From Nitrospirota bacterium (GTDB taxonomy: Bacteria; Nitrospirota; Thermodesulfovibrionia; Thermodesulfovibrionales; Dissulfurispiraceae), in the NCBI GenBank assembly GCA_013349595.1, contig DUZI01000085.1:1-7590 (forward strand): DNA of 7,590 nucleotides. The letters run 5' to 3'. The position numbers and the translations under genes were made by a program. Below the pieces are notes generated by a model. That model did no database searches. It was not told where the DNA came from and worked only from the letters and a program-made list of their open reading frames with translations. Below, in pieces: positions 1 to 7,423 of the stretch. Positions within the stretch are counted from its first letter, which is position 1, and each line of letters starts with the position of its first letter.

Positions 1-2
1 GT

Positions 3-1826
3 GGTAATTTTGTATATATGTCACCGGCTGCTGAGAAGATTACGGGTTATGAAATAAAGGATTTTATGGATGATCCAAGCCTTATGGAAAAGATTATCAA
101 TTCATCTGATAGAATGATGTATGCAGAACATCACAAGATTGTTATGAAAAAGGGTGAAGACATACCTATTGAATACAGGATTATGAGAAGGGATGGTGAA
201 ACAAGGTGGATTAGACATATTTGTAAAAAGATATACAATATTAAAGGAGAATTTCTTGGCATTCGTGGAAGTAATATAGATATCACTCTTAGGAAAGATT
301 ATGAGTTGCAATTGATACAACAGAAAGAGCTTTTATACATAACATTAGAGAGTATAGGTGAGGCTGTAATATCTACAAACAAAGATGGCAGAATAGTCAA
401 CTTAAACAAGGAAGCTCAGAGATTAACTGAATGGACAAAGGAGGATGCAGTTGGCAGAGATCTACAGGAAGTTTTTCAAATTATTCACGAAGAAACACTT
501 AACCCTCTTCCAAGTCCAGTTGAAATTGTTTTAAAGAAGAACGAGGTAGTCAACTTATCAAATAAGACAGTACTTCTGTCCAAATCTGGCAAAAAATATG
601 TGATAGCTGATAGTGCAGCACCTATAATTGATAATGATGGAAATATTACTGGTGTTGTAATGGTATTTAGAGATGAGACAGCGAAAAAAATTTTTGAGGC
701 AGAATCGCTTAAGGCTTCAAAACTTGATTCTTTAAGTGTTCTTGCAGGAGGTATTGCCCATGATTTTAATAATATCTTGACTGCAATTATTGGCAATATC
801 TCTCTTTGTAAGTATCTTATTGATGAAGGGTCTAAAATATACAAAAAGCTTGATATTGCAGAGAGGGCTGCTGAAAAGGCAAAAGATTTAGTAGCACAAC
901 TCATGACCTTTGCAAAAGGCTCTATGCCTGTTAAAAAAAATATATCTATCAAAACACTTATAAATGATTTGGTGAATTTCTTATTGAGTGGCTCAAATGC
1001 AATCGCTGAAGTAGATATTGATGATGACATTTGGAATGTATACGCTGATGAGGTGATGATTACTCAGGTGATCCATAACATCTTGATAAATGCAGAACAA
1101 GCTATGCCAACTGGTGGTAAGGTTACAATTAAGGCAGAGAATGTAATAATCAATGTTAATTCGACAATACCTTTAAATCCTGGTAGATATGTAAAAATCT
1201 CTATTTCTGATACAGGTATTGGCATACCAAAAGCTACAATTGACAAGGTCTTTGACCCTTATTACACAACAAAGGCAAAAGGGACTGGTTTGGGTCTTGC
1301 AAGCGCTTACAGTATTATTAAAAGACACGATGGGCATATTGAAATTGACTCAAAGATTGGTGTAGGTACGAATGTTTATATATACATACCTGCAACTCTT
1401 CAAAAGTCAACAGAGGTGGTTGCACAAGACAAAATAGAAATAGACTTAAAGGGTAAGGTGCTTTTTATGGATGATGATGTAAATGTATTTGAAGTTGGAA
1501 AGGAGATTTTGAATAATGTTGGTATGGATGTAATTCATGCGAGAGAAGGATTAGAGGCTATAAAGATTTATCAAGATGCTTTGAATAAAAATGAACCCTT
1601 TGACCTTATAATTCTCGATATTACAATACCTGGTGGAATGGGTGGAAAGGATACAATAAAGAGATTATTTGAAATTGACTCATCTGTGAAGGCTATTGTA
1701 ATTAGTGGATACTCTGAAGACATAGTAATGTCCGATTACAAAGACTATGGATTTAGTGGGGTTTTGAGAAAACCTTTTGATTTCAGGAAAATGATTTCAG
1801 AGGTAAAAAAAGTTTTAAATAATTAG
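3..1826 (+). CDS. PAS-domain hybrid sensor histidine kinase, 5'-truncated by the window edge
   Basis: Sensor kinase that autophosphorylates on a histidine and probably passes the phosphate to its own C-terminal receiver; the signal and output are unknown. The frame is open to the left edge. The first ATG (position 18) lies inside a PAS core (VYMSPAAEKITGYE), so the true start is upstream. Numbering from that Met: PAS with its PAC segment (RRDGETRWIRHI) about 1-92; second PAS about 103-222; HisKA about 237-300 with phospho-acceptor H248 in AGGIAHDFNNIL; HATPase about 340-458 with N-box (NILINAEQAM), G1 (DTGIGI, 398-403), F-box (FDPYYTTK) and G2 (GTGLGL, 422-427). The receiver spans about 478-600 with acidic DDD at 485-487, phospho-acceptor D534 in DITIPGGMGG, S563 and K585. 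All catalytic residues are present, so it looks functional. No membrane segment is visible in this part. It converges on ftsZ, and no partner regulator is in view. Confidence 0.95.
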   Translation, partial: GNFVYMSPAAEKITGYEIKDFMDDPSLMEKIINSSDRMMYAEHHKIVMKKGEDIPIEYRIMRRDGETRWIRHICKKIYNIKGEFLGIRGSNIDITLRKDYELQLIQQKELLYITLESIGEAVISTNKDGRIVNLNKEAQRLTEWTKEDAVGRDLQEVFQIIHEETLNPLPSPVEIVLKKNEVVNLSNKTVLLSKSGKKYVIADSAAPIIDNDGNITGVVMVFRDETAKKIFEAESLKASKLDSLSVLAGGIAHDFNNILTAIIGNISLCKYLIDEGSKIYKKLDIAERAAEKAKDLVAQLMTFAKGSMPVKKNISIKTLINDLVNFLLSGSNAIAEVDIDDDIWNVYADEVMITQVIHNILINAEQAMPTGGKVTIKAENVIINVNSTIPLNPGRYVKISISDTGIGIPKATIDKVFDPYYTTKAKGTGLGLASAYSIIKRHDGHIEIDSKIGVGTNVYIYIPATLQKSTEVVAQDKIEIDLKGKVLFMDDDVNVFEVGKEILNNVGMDVIHAREGLEAIKIYQDALNKNEPFDLIILDITIPGGMGGKDTIKRLFEIDSSVKAIVISGYSEDIVMSDYKDYGFSGVLRKPFDFRKMISEVKKVLNN

Positions 1827-1836
1827 AGAATAATTG

Positions 1837-3108
1837 TTATCCTTTTTTTCTTCTTAAGAATGTTGGAATATCGTAAATATCATCATCTTGGATGATTGAG
1901 GGTTGTGCTATATTAACATCATTTGAATCTTTGTCAGCTGATTTCTTCACATGAGATGTTGCTTGACTATTTGAAAAATCTATGTTTGAGTTCTCTTCTG
2001 GTTGTCTCTCTGACAGGGTCTTATTGATGACCCTTGAACTATTAAAAAAAGTCGTTGAAGGCTTTCTTTCTCTTTCATAAGGTATTCTTATAGGTTTTAC
2101 TCCGGGGATATCAATGGGAACTGACATATTATCTATACCTGTGGCTATAACAGTTACCCTAACTTCATCAACCAAATCAGGATTTATTACATGGCCAAGG
2201 ATAATATTGGCATCTTCATGGGCGCTATTAGCAATCAAGCTTGATGCCTCATCAAAGGCATCAATGGAAAAATCAAGGCCTCCAGTAATATTCAAAAGTA
2301 TGCCCTTTGCCTCTTGGATTGAGGTGTCTTCAAGGAGTTGGTTTGAGATTGCCTTTCTTGCTGCTTCAACTGCTGAATTCTCTCCTGTGGCTATTCCCAG
2401 ACCTATAACCGCTCTTCCAGAATTGGTCATCACAGACTTTACATCAGCAAAGTCAACATTTATATGGCCTGGGATAAGGATAATATCAGAAATACCTTGA
2501 ATAGACTGTCTTAATACATCATCTGCTATTTCAAAGGCTTTAATAAGAGGCGTGTCTTTTGGTACAATTTGTCTAATTTTGTCATTAGGGATCAAGATAA
2601 AAGTATCAGAATATTTCTTTAATTCCTTAATCCCTTCTTCAGCATTAATTGTCCTCCTTCTACCTTCATATCTAAAGGGTTTAGTAACAATACTAACTGT
2701 AAGTATGCCAAGTTCTTTAGAAATTGATGCTATTACAGGCGCTGCACCAGTACCAGTGCCACCGCCCATACCTGCTGTAATAAAAACCATGTCTGATCCT
2801 TCTAAACAAGACATTAATATTTCTTTGTCATCAAGGGCAGCTTGACGACCTATATTTGGATCAGCCCCAGCACCAAGTCCTTTGGTAATATTCTCACCTA
2901 TTTGAACCTTTAAATGAGCCTTAGACCTCTCTAAGGCTTGTTTGTCTGTATTTACTGCAATTAACTCAACTCCATATATATTTGAGAGAGCCATACTATT
3001 AATTGCATTATTCCCACCACCACCTACACCAATAACTTTAATCTTTGTATATGGTTCAGAGATAGGTTCTATTTCAATCATTGCACTATTATTAGATAAA
3101 GTTTGCAA
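1837..3108 (-). CDS. ftsZ: Cell division protein FtsZ
   Basis: Tubulin-like GTPase that polymerises at mid-cell into the Z-ring and recruits the divisome. It has 423 residues. Nucleotide-binding GGGGNN is at 29-34, the tubulin signature GGGTGTG at 115-121 and the T7 synergy loop NVDFAD at 217-222. A poorly conserved linker runs about 335-408, and the C-terminal peptide DDIYDIPTFLRRKKG (409-423) is the conserved docking site for FtsA-type partners. The start is TTG at 3108-3106, chosen because a strong Shine-Dalgarno AAGGGGG (3120-3114) lies 5 nt upstream. The next ATG (codon 10) has no such site but would still keep the whole GTPase domain. The gene is last in the tsaD-ddl-ftsQ-ftsA-ftsZ run but is set apart from ftsA by 235 bp that contain a promoter and leader. 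The stop lies 10 bp from the stop of the convergent kinase gene. Confidence 0.98.
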   Translation of the reverse strand: MQTLSNNSAMIEIEPISEPYTKIKVIGVGGGGNNAINSMALSNIYGVELIAVNTDKQALERSKAHLKVQIGENITKGLGAGADPNIGRQAALDDKEILMSCLEGSDMVFITAGMGGGTGTGAAPVIASISKELGILTVSIVTKPFRYEGRRRTINAEEGIKELKKYSDTFILIPNDKIRQIVPKDTPLIKAFEIADDVLRQSIQGISDIILIPGHINVDFADVKSVMTNSGRAVIGLGIATGENSAVEAARKAISNQLLEDTSIQEAKGILLNITGGLDFSIDAFDEASSLIANSAHEDANIILGHVINPDLVDEVRVTVIATGIDNMSVPIDIPGVKPIRIPYERERKPSTTFFNSSRVINKTLSERQPEENSNIDFSNSQATSHVKKSADKDSNDVNIAQPSIIQDDDIYDIPTFLRRKKG

Positions 3109-3181
3109 GATTACCCCCTTTATAATAGTATTTTAAGAGTGAGAACAAGAAGTTTTCTATAAGCTTAATAGAATACAACAA
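3092..3181 (-). CDS. Possible 29-codon leader ORF overlapping the ftsZ start
   Basis: Small ORF in the ftsZ leader. A good Shine-Dalgarno AGAGGTG (3193-3187) sits 5 nt before a TTG (3181-3179) and 8 nt before a second in-frame TTG (3178-3176). The predicted peptide is 29 residues, hydrophobic and aromatic, with KYYYKGGN near its end. Its TAA (3094-3092) lies 15 bases past the first base of ftsZ, in a different frame. It could be a translational-coupling leader peptide, or the site could be a standby ribosome-binding site for ftsZ. It resembles no family I recognise. The strong site with correct spacing is the only positive evidence; TTG as start and the short length keep confidence low. A weak 6-bp inverted repeat (3155-3160 with 3168-3173, loop of 7) lies within it. 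Confidence 0.3.
   Translation of the reverse strand: MLYSIKLIENFLFSLLKYYYKGGNLANFI
3114..3120 (-). promoter_or_regulatory. Ribosome binding site that fixes the ftsZ TTG start
   Basis: AAGGGGG on the minus strand, 5 nt before a TTG codon in the ftsZ frame. It is the strongest Shine-Dalgarno-like site near the gene and outranks the in-frame ATG at 3081-3079, which has none. It lies inside the last third of the 29-codon leader ORF, so ribosomes translating that ORF would pass over it. Confidence 0.7.
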
Positions 3182-3292
3182 AATATCACCTCTTCTCGTT
3201 TGTAAGAACTTTTTTTACATTCTCTGACTTCAATGGATAATTAATTTTTTTCTTAAAAATTTTTTTTAAAATTGCCAGTAATATATAATAAA

Positions 3293-3321
3293 AATATACT
3301 ATTAAATTTATAATTTATCAA
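3293..3321 (-). promoter_or_regulatory. Predicted sigma70-type promoter for ftsZ
   Basis: On the minus strand, TTGATA (3321-3316, 5 of 6 to the -35 consensus) is separated by exactly 17 bp from TATATT (3298-3293, 5 of 6 to the -10 consensus). Transcription would begin near 3286 and give a leader of roughly 180 nt before ftsZ. It lies just past the ftsA stop, so it would give ftsZ expression additional to read-through from the upstream genes. The surrounding DNA is so AT-rich that chance matches are likely, but both hexamers and the spacing are good together. Confidence 0.5.
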
Positions 3322-3343
3322 TATTTTTAATCAAGAAAAATAA

Positions 3344-4594
3344 TTATTCTCTCTTTTTGGTGCTAAAGACTTTTTTGATGCTCCTGAAAAATCTACTTGT
3401 TTTCTGTCTGAAAGTTCTATTTTTTTCTGCAAAATACATCTCAGCACCATAATTCACTGCACCAATGGCAGATGCATATTCTGGTTTTTGTAATTCTTGG
3501 ATATCAAAGTTAGCAATTGCCTTGTTTAGAGAATTACCATTATTAGATAGATTAACAACTCCCTTTCTTACAGGCAACTCAAGTATCTTCTCAGCTATTG
3601 GGATTAGTCCATATAATTGACTTGAACCACCTGATAAGACTGTTGATAAAAGACGCTCATTAAGCCTCCAAGAAGATATTATGTCTTTGATTAATGAAAA
3701 GGTCTCCTCTGCCCTCGGTATTAATATATTATCAATATCTTCAAATTCTATGTTTTTTATATTGCCATCTTTTGAAAGAACTTCAATATTTATAGGATTA
3801 TCATTGGAGTGATAGGTTTTTTTTATTCTTTCTGCTTCATTGAATGGAATTTTCAATCCAATGGCAAGGTCCTGAGTAAAATGATTACCTCCTATTGGCA
3901 AAAGATGAATCATCCTTATAAAACCATCTATAAATGCACATATCTCTGTTTTACCACCCCCCATTTCAATAAACAAAAGACCATTTTCAATTTCATCTTT
4001 AAATAACACAGCCTCTGAACTTGCAAGGCTTTGAATTATTATGCTGTCAACTTCAATATTTGCATTATGGCAACATTTAATGAGATTTTTAAGGATCTTC
4101 GAATCAAAAGAAAGAATATTAACCTTTGCTTCTAATATAGTACCAGACATGCCAAGAGGTTTTAAAATACCAGATGTATTATCAAGGACAAATTCATAAG
4201 GTATTACATGGATTTTCTCAAAAAAATTATCAATTTGGACAGAAGAAGCAGACTCTATTGCTTTTGAGATGTCGTCTTCTGTTACTTCTTTTTTTCTTAC
4301 ATTTACTTTTGATGAAGAATTAATAAAATTAACATGACTTGCAGGCACTGAAAGAAAGACATTACTTATTGGTATATCAATTTTTTCTTCAATCTCTTCA
4401 ATAGTGGATATGATTGTTTTTGAAAGGCTTTCAAGGTCTATTAATATACCCTTTCTTATTCCTCTTGTTTGTTTAGTAGAATAGGCAATAACTTCTGGTA
4501 CTTTTTCATTAATTACTGCAGATATTGCACAAGTTTTTGTGGAACCTATATCAAGTCCAATAATGAGATTATCTGGTTGTCTTTTTTTTAACAT
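3344..4594 (-). CDS. ftsA: Cell division protein FtsA
   Basis: Actin/Hsp70-fold ATP-binding protein that tethers FtsZ polymers to the inner membrane and helps activate the divisome. It has 416 residues, the usual size. Phosphate-1 motif is GLDIGSTKTCA (13-23). The 1C subdomain follows (DIPISNVFLSVPASH, 73-87). The phosphate-2 region is IEMGGGKTEI (209-218), the adenosine motif VLSGGSSQLYGL (319-330), and the late motif PEYASAIG (371-378). The C-terminus RFFRSIKKVFSTKKRE (401-416) is a basic, aromatic amphipathic helix typical of the FtsA membrane-targeting sequence. The start ATG lies inside the end of ftsQ (26-bp overlap) and lacks a clear Shine-Dalgarno, suggesting coupled translation. Phosphate-2 departs from the usual DIGGGTTD, with E210 for Asp and E217 for the second Asp; both are acidic, so function is probably kept. 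Confidence 0.97.
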   Translation of the reverse strand: MLKKRQPDNLIIGLDIGSTKTCAISAVINEKVPEVIAYSTKQTRGIRKGILIDLESLSKTIISTIEEIEEKIDIPISNVFLSVPASHVNFINSSSKVNVRKKEVTEDDISKAIESASSVQIDNFFEKIHVIPYEFVLDNTSGILKPLGMSGTILEAKVNILSFDSKILKNLIKCCHNANIEVDSIIIQSLASSEAVLFKDEIENGLLFIEMGGGKTEICAFIDGFIRMIHLLPIGGNHFTQDLAIGLKIPFNEAERIKKTYHSNDNPINIEVLSKDGNIKNIEFEDIDNILIPRAEETFSLIKDIISSWRLNERLLSTVLSGGSSQLYGLIPIAEKILELPVRKGVVNLSNNGNSLNKAIANFDIQELQKPEYASAIGAVNYGAEMYFAEKNRTFRQKTSRFFRSIKKVFSTKKRE

Positions 4595-5339
4595 TATCTA
4601 AACTTTCGTTTGGTTTGACAATTATCTTATCTGAAAATCTTAAGTCAATAGTATCAGCAGGTATATTTCGCCGAATCATCTCTTGACGCACAAATTCAAG
4701 ACGGGTAAGTTTACGCTCAAAGTCGCCAGCACCAATCTTGATAATAAGATTATCAATCTTTATAGACAAATCTTCAGGTCTATGTCCAAATATTTGCAAA
4801 GAACCTGTATTAAGAAATAACTTTTTTTCATTCATAAATTTGACAAAGTCAATTGCTTCTTTATATGAGGCATTATGTTTAGTTGGGTCAATATCTTTAA
4901 GAACTGGTAAAAAAAATGCCTTTGCATCAGAAAGGTCTTCAAGTATTATCCCATCATTATCTAAGAGATAATTTTTTTCATTTAAATTAAGAATTGCAAT
5001 TGGGGTTGCCTCTTTAATTCTAATATGAAGAATCCCTGTTAATTCGCGTCTTATCTCTGTTTCTTTAATCCAAGGGTAACTCTTGAGTCTATTATATAGT
5101 TCAGAAAGATTAAAGCTAAAGAGCTTATCACCTTTTTTTACCTTCATTATTGCCCTAATGTCATCACTTTTGACTTGTTGGTTGCCATAAGTATAAATAT
5201 CTTTAACCTTAATAGAATTTTTAACCCACCATAAAGTTGAAGCAAGTATTATCAAAGAGAATAACACTATTAGAGTTATTAAATAATATTTTCTTTTTTT
5301 ATGTTTTTTGATTGATAATTTAGTAGAAGTTGAATTCAT
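4569..5339 (-). CDS. ftsQ: Cell division protein FtsQ (DivIB family)
   Basis: Bitopic divisome protein that links the cytoplasmic ring to FtsB/FtsL and the septal synthase. It has 256 residues. A short, very basic cytoplasmic tail (1-18) is followed by one membrane segment about 19-39 (ITLIVLFSLIILASTLWWV). A POTRA domain follows at about 43-112, with the hallmarks YGNQQVKSDDI, YPWIKETEIRREL and IRIKEATPIAI. The FtsQ/DivIB domain contains LLDNDGIIL (125-133) and ends with IDLRFSDKIIVKP (231-243), the expected beta-domain close. The C-terminal region should be periplasmic. The start ATG is 3 bp after the ddl stop with no clear Shine-Dalgarno, so translation probably depends on ddl. Sequence conservation in this family is low, but the domain order and neighbours make the call firm. 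Confidence 0.95.
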   Translation of the reverse strand: MNSTSTKLSIKKHKKRKYYLITLIVLFSLIILASTLWWVKNSIKVKDIYTYGNQQVKSDDIRAIMKVKKGDKLFSFNLSELYNRLKSYPWIKETEIRRELTGILHIRIKEATPIAILNLNEKNYLLDNDGIILEDLSDAKAFFLPVLKDIDPTKHNASYKEAIDFVKFMNEKKLFLNTGSLQIFGHRPEDLSIKIDNLIIKIGAGDFERKLTRLEFVRQEMIRRNIPADTIDLRFSDKIIVKPNESLDNVKKKTTR

Positions 5340-5342
5340 AAA

Positions 5343-6302
5343 TCATAATTGGTAATCAATGATAGCCTGAACAGCAATATGCTCAACCAAATCTGCAAAA
5401 CTATATCCAGCCTTTTCTGCTATCTTGGGTAGGAGACTTGTTGTTGTCATGCCCGGTATTGTATTGACTTCAAGAACATAGGTTGTACCATCATCTGATA
5501 ATATCAAATCAACTCTTGTTGCACCTTTACATCCAAGTGCTTTGTGTGCCTTTAATGCACTATCTTTAAGTCTTTCATAGTTTTGATCAGATATTTCAGG
5601 AGGTATAATATATTGAGTAGTTCCACCACTATGATATTTCGCCTTATAATCATAAAATTCAGATGCGGGTCTAACCTCGACACCTCCAAGCACTTTATCA
5701 TTTAATATTGCTATTTGTATCTCCTTTCCTTTTATGTATTTTTCAATTAGTATTTTGTCTTCATAAGAGAAGGCATCATAAATGGAGTCTATTATTTCGT
5801 CATCTTTGTGGATTATATGAACACCAATACTTGATCCCTCAGAAACAGGTTTTACAACCCAAAAATATGGAAAACTAATTAGTGATTTCAGGTAATCAAT
5901 ATTGATAACTTTACCTTTTAACAATAAGTCTTTTCTTAACACCTTATAGGGAGCTACAGAAATACCTTCGGAAATAAAACTTGTCTTTGATTTCTCTTTA
6001 TCCATAGCAAGGGCTGATGCCAATCTGCCCGAACCGGTATATGGTAACCCTATTACCTCAAGAAAACCTTGAATTGCACCATTTTCACCAACACCTCCAT
6101 GAAGGGCAATAAAGACAAGGTCAATATTATTTTTTTTAAATTCAACACACAAATCATCCTTCCCATCGATGAGTATGCAATTGTAGCCCTTATAAATCAA
6201 AGCATCATAGACAGCCTTGCCGCTCCTTAAAGAAACCTCTCTTTCAGAGGATTTGCCGCCATAAAGTACAGCTATTGTTTTTCCTTTTAATATTTTATTC
6301 AT
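5343..6302 (-). CDS. ddl: D-alanine--D-alanine ligase
   Basis: Cytoplasmic ATP-grasp enzyme joining two D-alanines with ATP for the peptidoglycan precursor UDP-MurNAc-pentapeptide. It has 319 residues, the usual size of the DdlB type. Visible are N-terminal YGGKSSEREVSL with catalytic-position E20, the family signature HGGVGENGAIQG (68-79), the ATP-grasp segment KPVSEGSSIGV (151-161), the omega loop YDYKAKY (217-223) and the metal-binding end VLEVNTIPGMT (276-286). The omega loop ends in Lys-Tyr, as in true D-Ala-D-Ala ligases rather than the VanA-type D-lactate enzymes, so no glycopeptide-resistance role is suggested. The start is supported by AAGGAAAG (6312-6305) just upstream. It lies 11 bp after tsaD and 3 bp before ftsQ, the standard ddl-ftsQ-ftsA-ftsZ order. 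Confidence 0.97.
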   Translation of the reverse strand: MNKILKGKTIAVLYGGKSSEREVSLRSGKAVYDALIYKGYNCILIDGKDDLCVEFKKNNIDLVFIALHGGVGENGAIQGFLEVIGLPYTGSGRLASALAMDKEKSKTSFISEGISVAPYKVLRKDLLLKGKVINIDYLKSLISFPYFWVVKPVSEGSSIGVHIIHKDDEIIDSIYDAFSYEDKILIEKYIKGKEIQIAILNDKVLGGVEVRPASEFYDYKAKYHSGGTTQYIIPPEISDQNYERLKDSALKAHKALGCKGATRVDLILSDDGTTYVLEVNTIPGMTTTSLLPKIAEKAGYSFADLVEHIAVQAIIDYQL

Positions 6303-6313
6303 AACTTTCCTTA

Positions 6314-7321
6314 TTACAAAGGCAGATAGGCTTTAACATTGAAATCAAGATTTGCCCTTTCACCTCTTATATATTTTTGATAACCTACTGCAGATATCAT
6401 AGCACCATTATCAGTGCATAAATAAAGTGGTGGTAAATAGACTTCAAATTTATTTTCTCTTGCATAGTCAACTATTCTTTTTCTTAATTCAGCATTTGCC
6501 GAAACACCCCCATTTATTGACACCCGTTGTATCCCTTCTGATTTTAAAGCCCAATGAACTTTTTGTATAAGCACATCAACTACAGAGGCTTGAAAAGATG
6601 CCGACAAATCTGTTTTTTGTATAAGGGAGAGGGAATCGCCCTTAGGGCTAATCTTTTTAATAGTATTTTTTACTGAGGTTTTAAGTCCACTAAAACTAAA
6701 ATCAAGAGAGCCACTCAAATAAGGTCTTGGAAATTCAAAGGCATTTGGATTACCCTTTTGTGCTAATTTATCGATAATTGGACCACCAGGATACCCAAGT
6801 CCCATTAATTTTGACACCTTATCATAGGCTTCACCTGCTGCATCATCACGAGACTTTCCCAGTTCCTTGTATTCGCCATGATTTTTTACTAAATAAAGGC
6901 TTGTGTGTCCACCAGAAACGATCAAAGATATAAAGGGGAATTGAGGTGGATTATCAACTATAAGATTTGAATAAATATGACCTTCAAGATGATTAACCGT
7001 AAGGATAGGCTTCCCTAAAATATAGGCAAAAGATTTGACAAAACAACAACCTACTAAAAGCGAACCAATAAGACCTGGCCCATGGCATACTGCTATTGCA
7101 TCAATTTCATGACTATCAATGCCTGCCTTTGATAAGGCAAGGTCAACAACAGGGATAATATTTTCGCTATGTCTTCTTGATGCAAGTTCAGGCACGATAC
7201 CACCATATTTGGTGTGAATCTCTGACTGTGAAGAGACTATATTTGAAAGTATAATTTTCCCATCTTTTACAATTGCAGCAGAAGTATCATCGCATGATGT
7301 ATCAATACCAAGTATCAACAT
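6314..7321 (-). CDS. tsaD: tRNA N6-adenosine threonylcarbamoyltransferase TsaD
   Basis: Catalytic subunit of the complex that moves the threonylcarbamoyl group to A37 of ANN-decoding tRNAs (t6A), needed for accurate decoding; it works with TsaB and TsaE, neither of which is in this window. It has 335 residues, full length for the family. The ASKHA fold starts at ILGIDTSCDDTSAAIV (3-18). The metal-binding histidines are H111 and H115 in NHLEGH, the glycine loops GPGLIGSLLVG (81-91) and VSGGHTSLYL (135-144) are present, and metal ligand D304 is in CTDNGAMISAVG. No key residue is missing. The ATG start has only a poor ribosome-binding site (AAAG) upstream. It is the first gene of the packed run and is preceded by a 77-bp gap and an insertion-sequence end. 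Its place before ddl is unusual because mur genes are more often there. Confidence 0.98.
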   Translation of the reverse strand: MLILGIDTSCDDTSAAIVKDGKIILSNIVSSQSEIHTKYGGIVPELASRRHSENIIPVVDLALSKAGIDSHEIDAIAVCHGPGLIGSLLVGCCFVKSFAYILGKPILTVNHLEGHIYSNLIVDNPPQFPFISLIVSGGHTSLYLVKNHGEYKELGKSRDDAAGEAYDKVSKLMGLGYPGGPIIDKLAQKGNPNAFEFPRPYLSGSLDFSFSGLKTSVKNTIKKISPKGDSLSLIQKTDLSASFQASVVDVLIQKVHWALKSEGIQRVSINGGVSANAELRKRIVDYARENKFEVYLPPLYLCTDNGAMISAVGYQKYIRGERANLDFNVKAYLPL

Positions 7322-7345
7322 AGCTTTATATTAAATCATAAATGA

Positions 7346-7373
7346 TGTATACAAAGAAAATAATCATGGTAAA
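7346..7373 (-). promoter_or_regulatory. Weak candidate promoter for tsaD
   Basis: In the gap between the IS end and tsaD, the minus strand has TTTACC (7373-7368) and TATACA (7351-7346) 16 bp apart, each 4 of 6 to consensus. A competing -10, TATGAT (7340-7335, 5 of 6), has no convincing -35 and would leave almost no leader. The operon needs transcription from here or from within the IS, but neither hexamer pair is strong. Confidence 0.25.
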
Positions 7374-7398
7374 ATTGTTATTTAATAATAAATTAACT

Positions 7399-7413
7399 CA
7401 CTGCTGTCCAAAA
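7399..7413 (-). repeat. Probable terminal inverted repeat of the IS
   Basis: CACTGCTGTCCAAAA on the plus strand (TTTTGGACAGCAGTG when read in the transposase direction). It lies just beyond the transposase stop and resembles the GGACAGCA-type ends I associate with this IS group. The matching repeat at the other end is outside the window, so the call rests on position and resemblance. Confidence 0.5.
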
Positions 7414-7423
7414 TAATTTAATT

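Larger units (their letters stand above)
3109..3343 (-). other. ftsA-ftsZ intergenic region and ftsZ leader
   Basis: This 235-bp gap separates two genes that are usually adjacent. Read toward ftsZ it contains the predicted promoter, then phased A/T tracts (T runs on the plus strand at 3245-3251, 3260-3267 and 3210-3216) likely to bend the DNA, then the leader ORF with its ribosome-binding site, and finally the ftsZ site. No G+C-rich hairpin followed by a U run is present, so I see no intrinsic terminator after ftsA and expect read-through. Confidence 0.6.

Noticed and set aside
2114..2845. Plus-strand open frames opposite ftsZ, and similar antisense frames opposite the kinase, ftsA and ftsQ
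   Set aside because: They overlap fully with genes having complete family signatures, have no ribosome-binding sites worth noting, and their translations look like antisense shadows.
3285..3335. Imperfect AT-only inverted repeat (TAAAAATA with TATTTTTA) after ftsA as a terminator
   Set aside because: It has no G-C pairs, a long loop and no U run at its end; it overlaps the predicted ftsZ promoter and is expected by chance in such DNA.
4569..4594. Run of eight A (4589-4582, minus strand) in the ftsQ-ftsA overlap that could, by loss of one A, fuse the two frames
   Set aside because: FtsQ ends in the periplasm and FtsA works in the cytoplasm, so a fusion makes little sense. Such runs are common in this AT-rich DNA, and a simple coupled overlap explains the arrangement.
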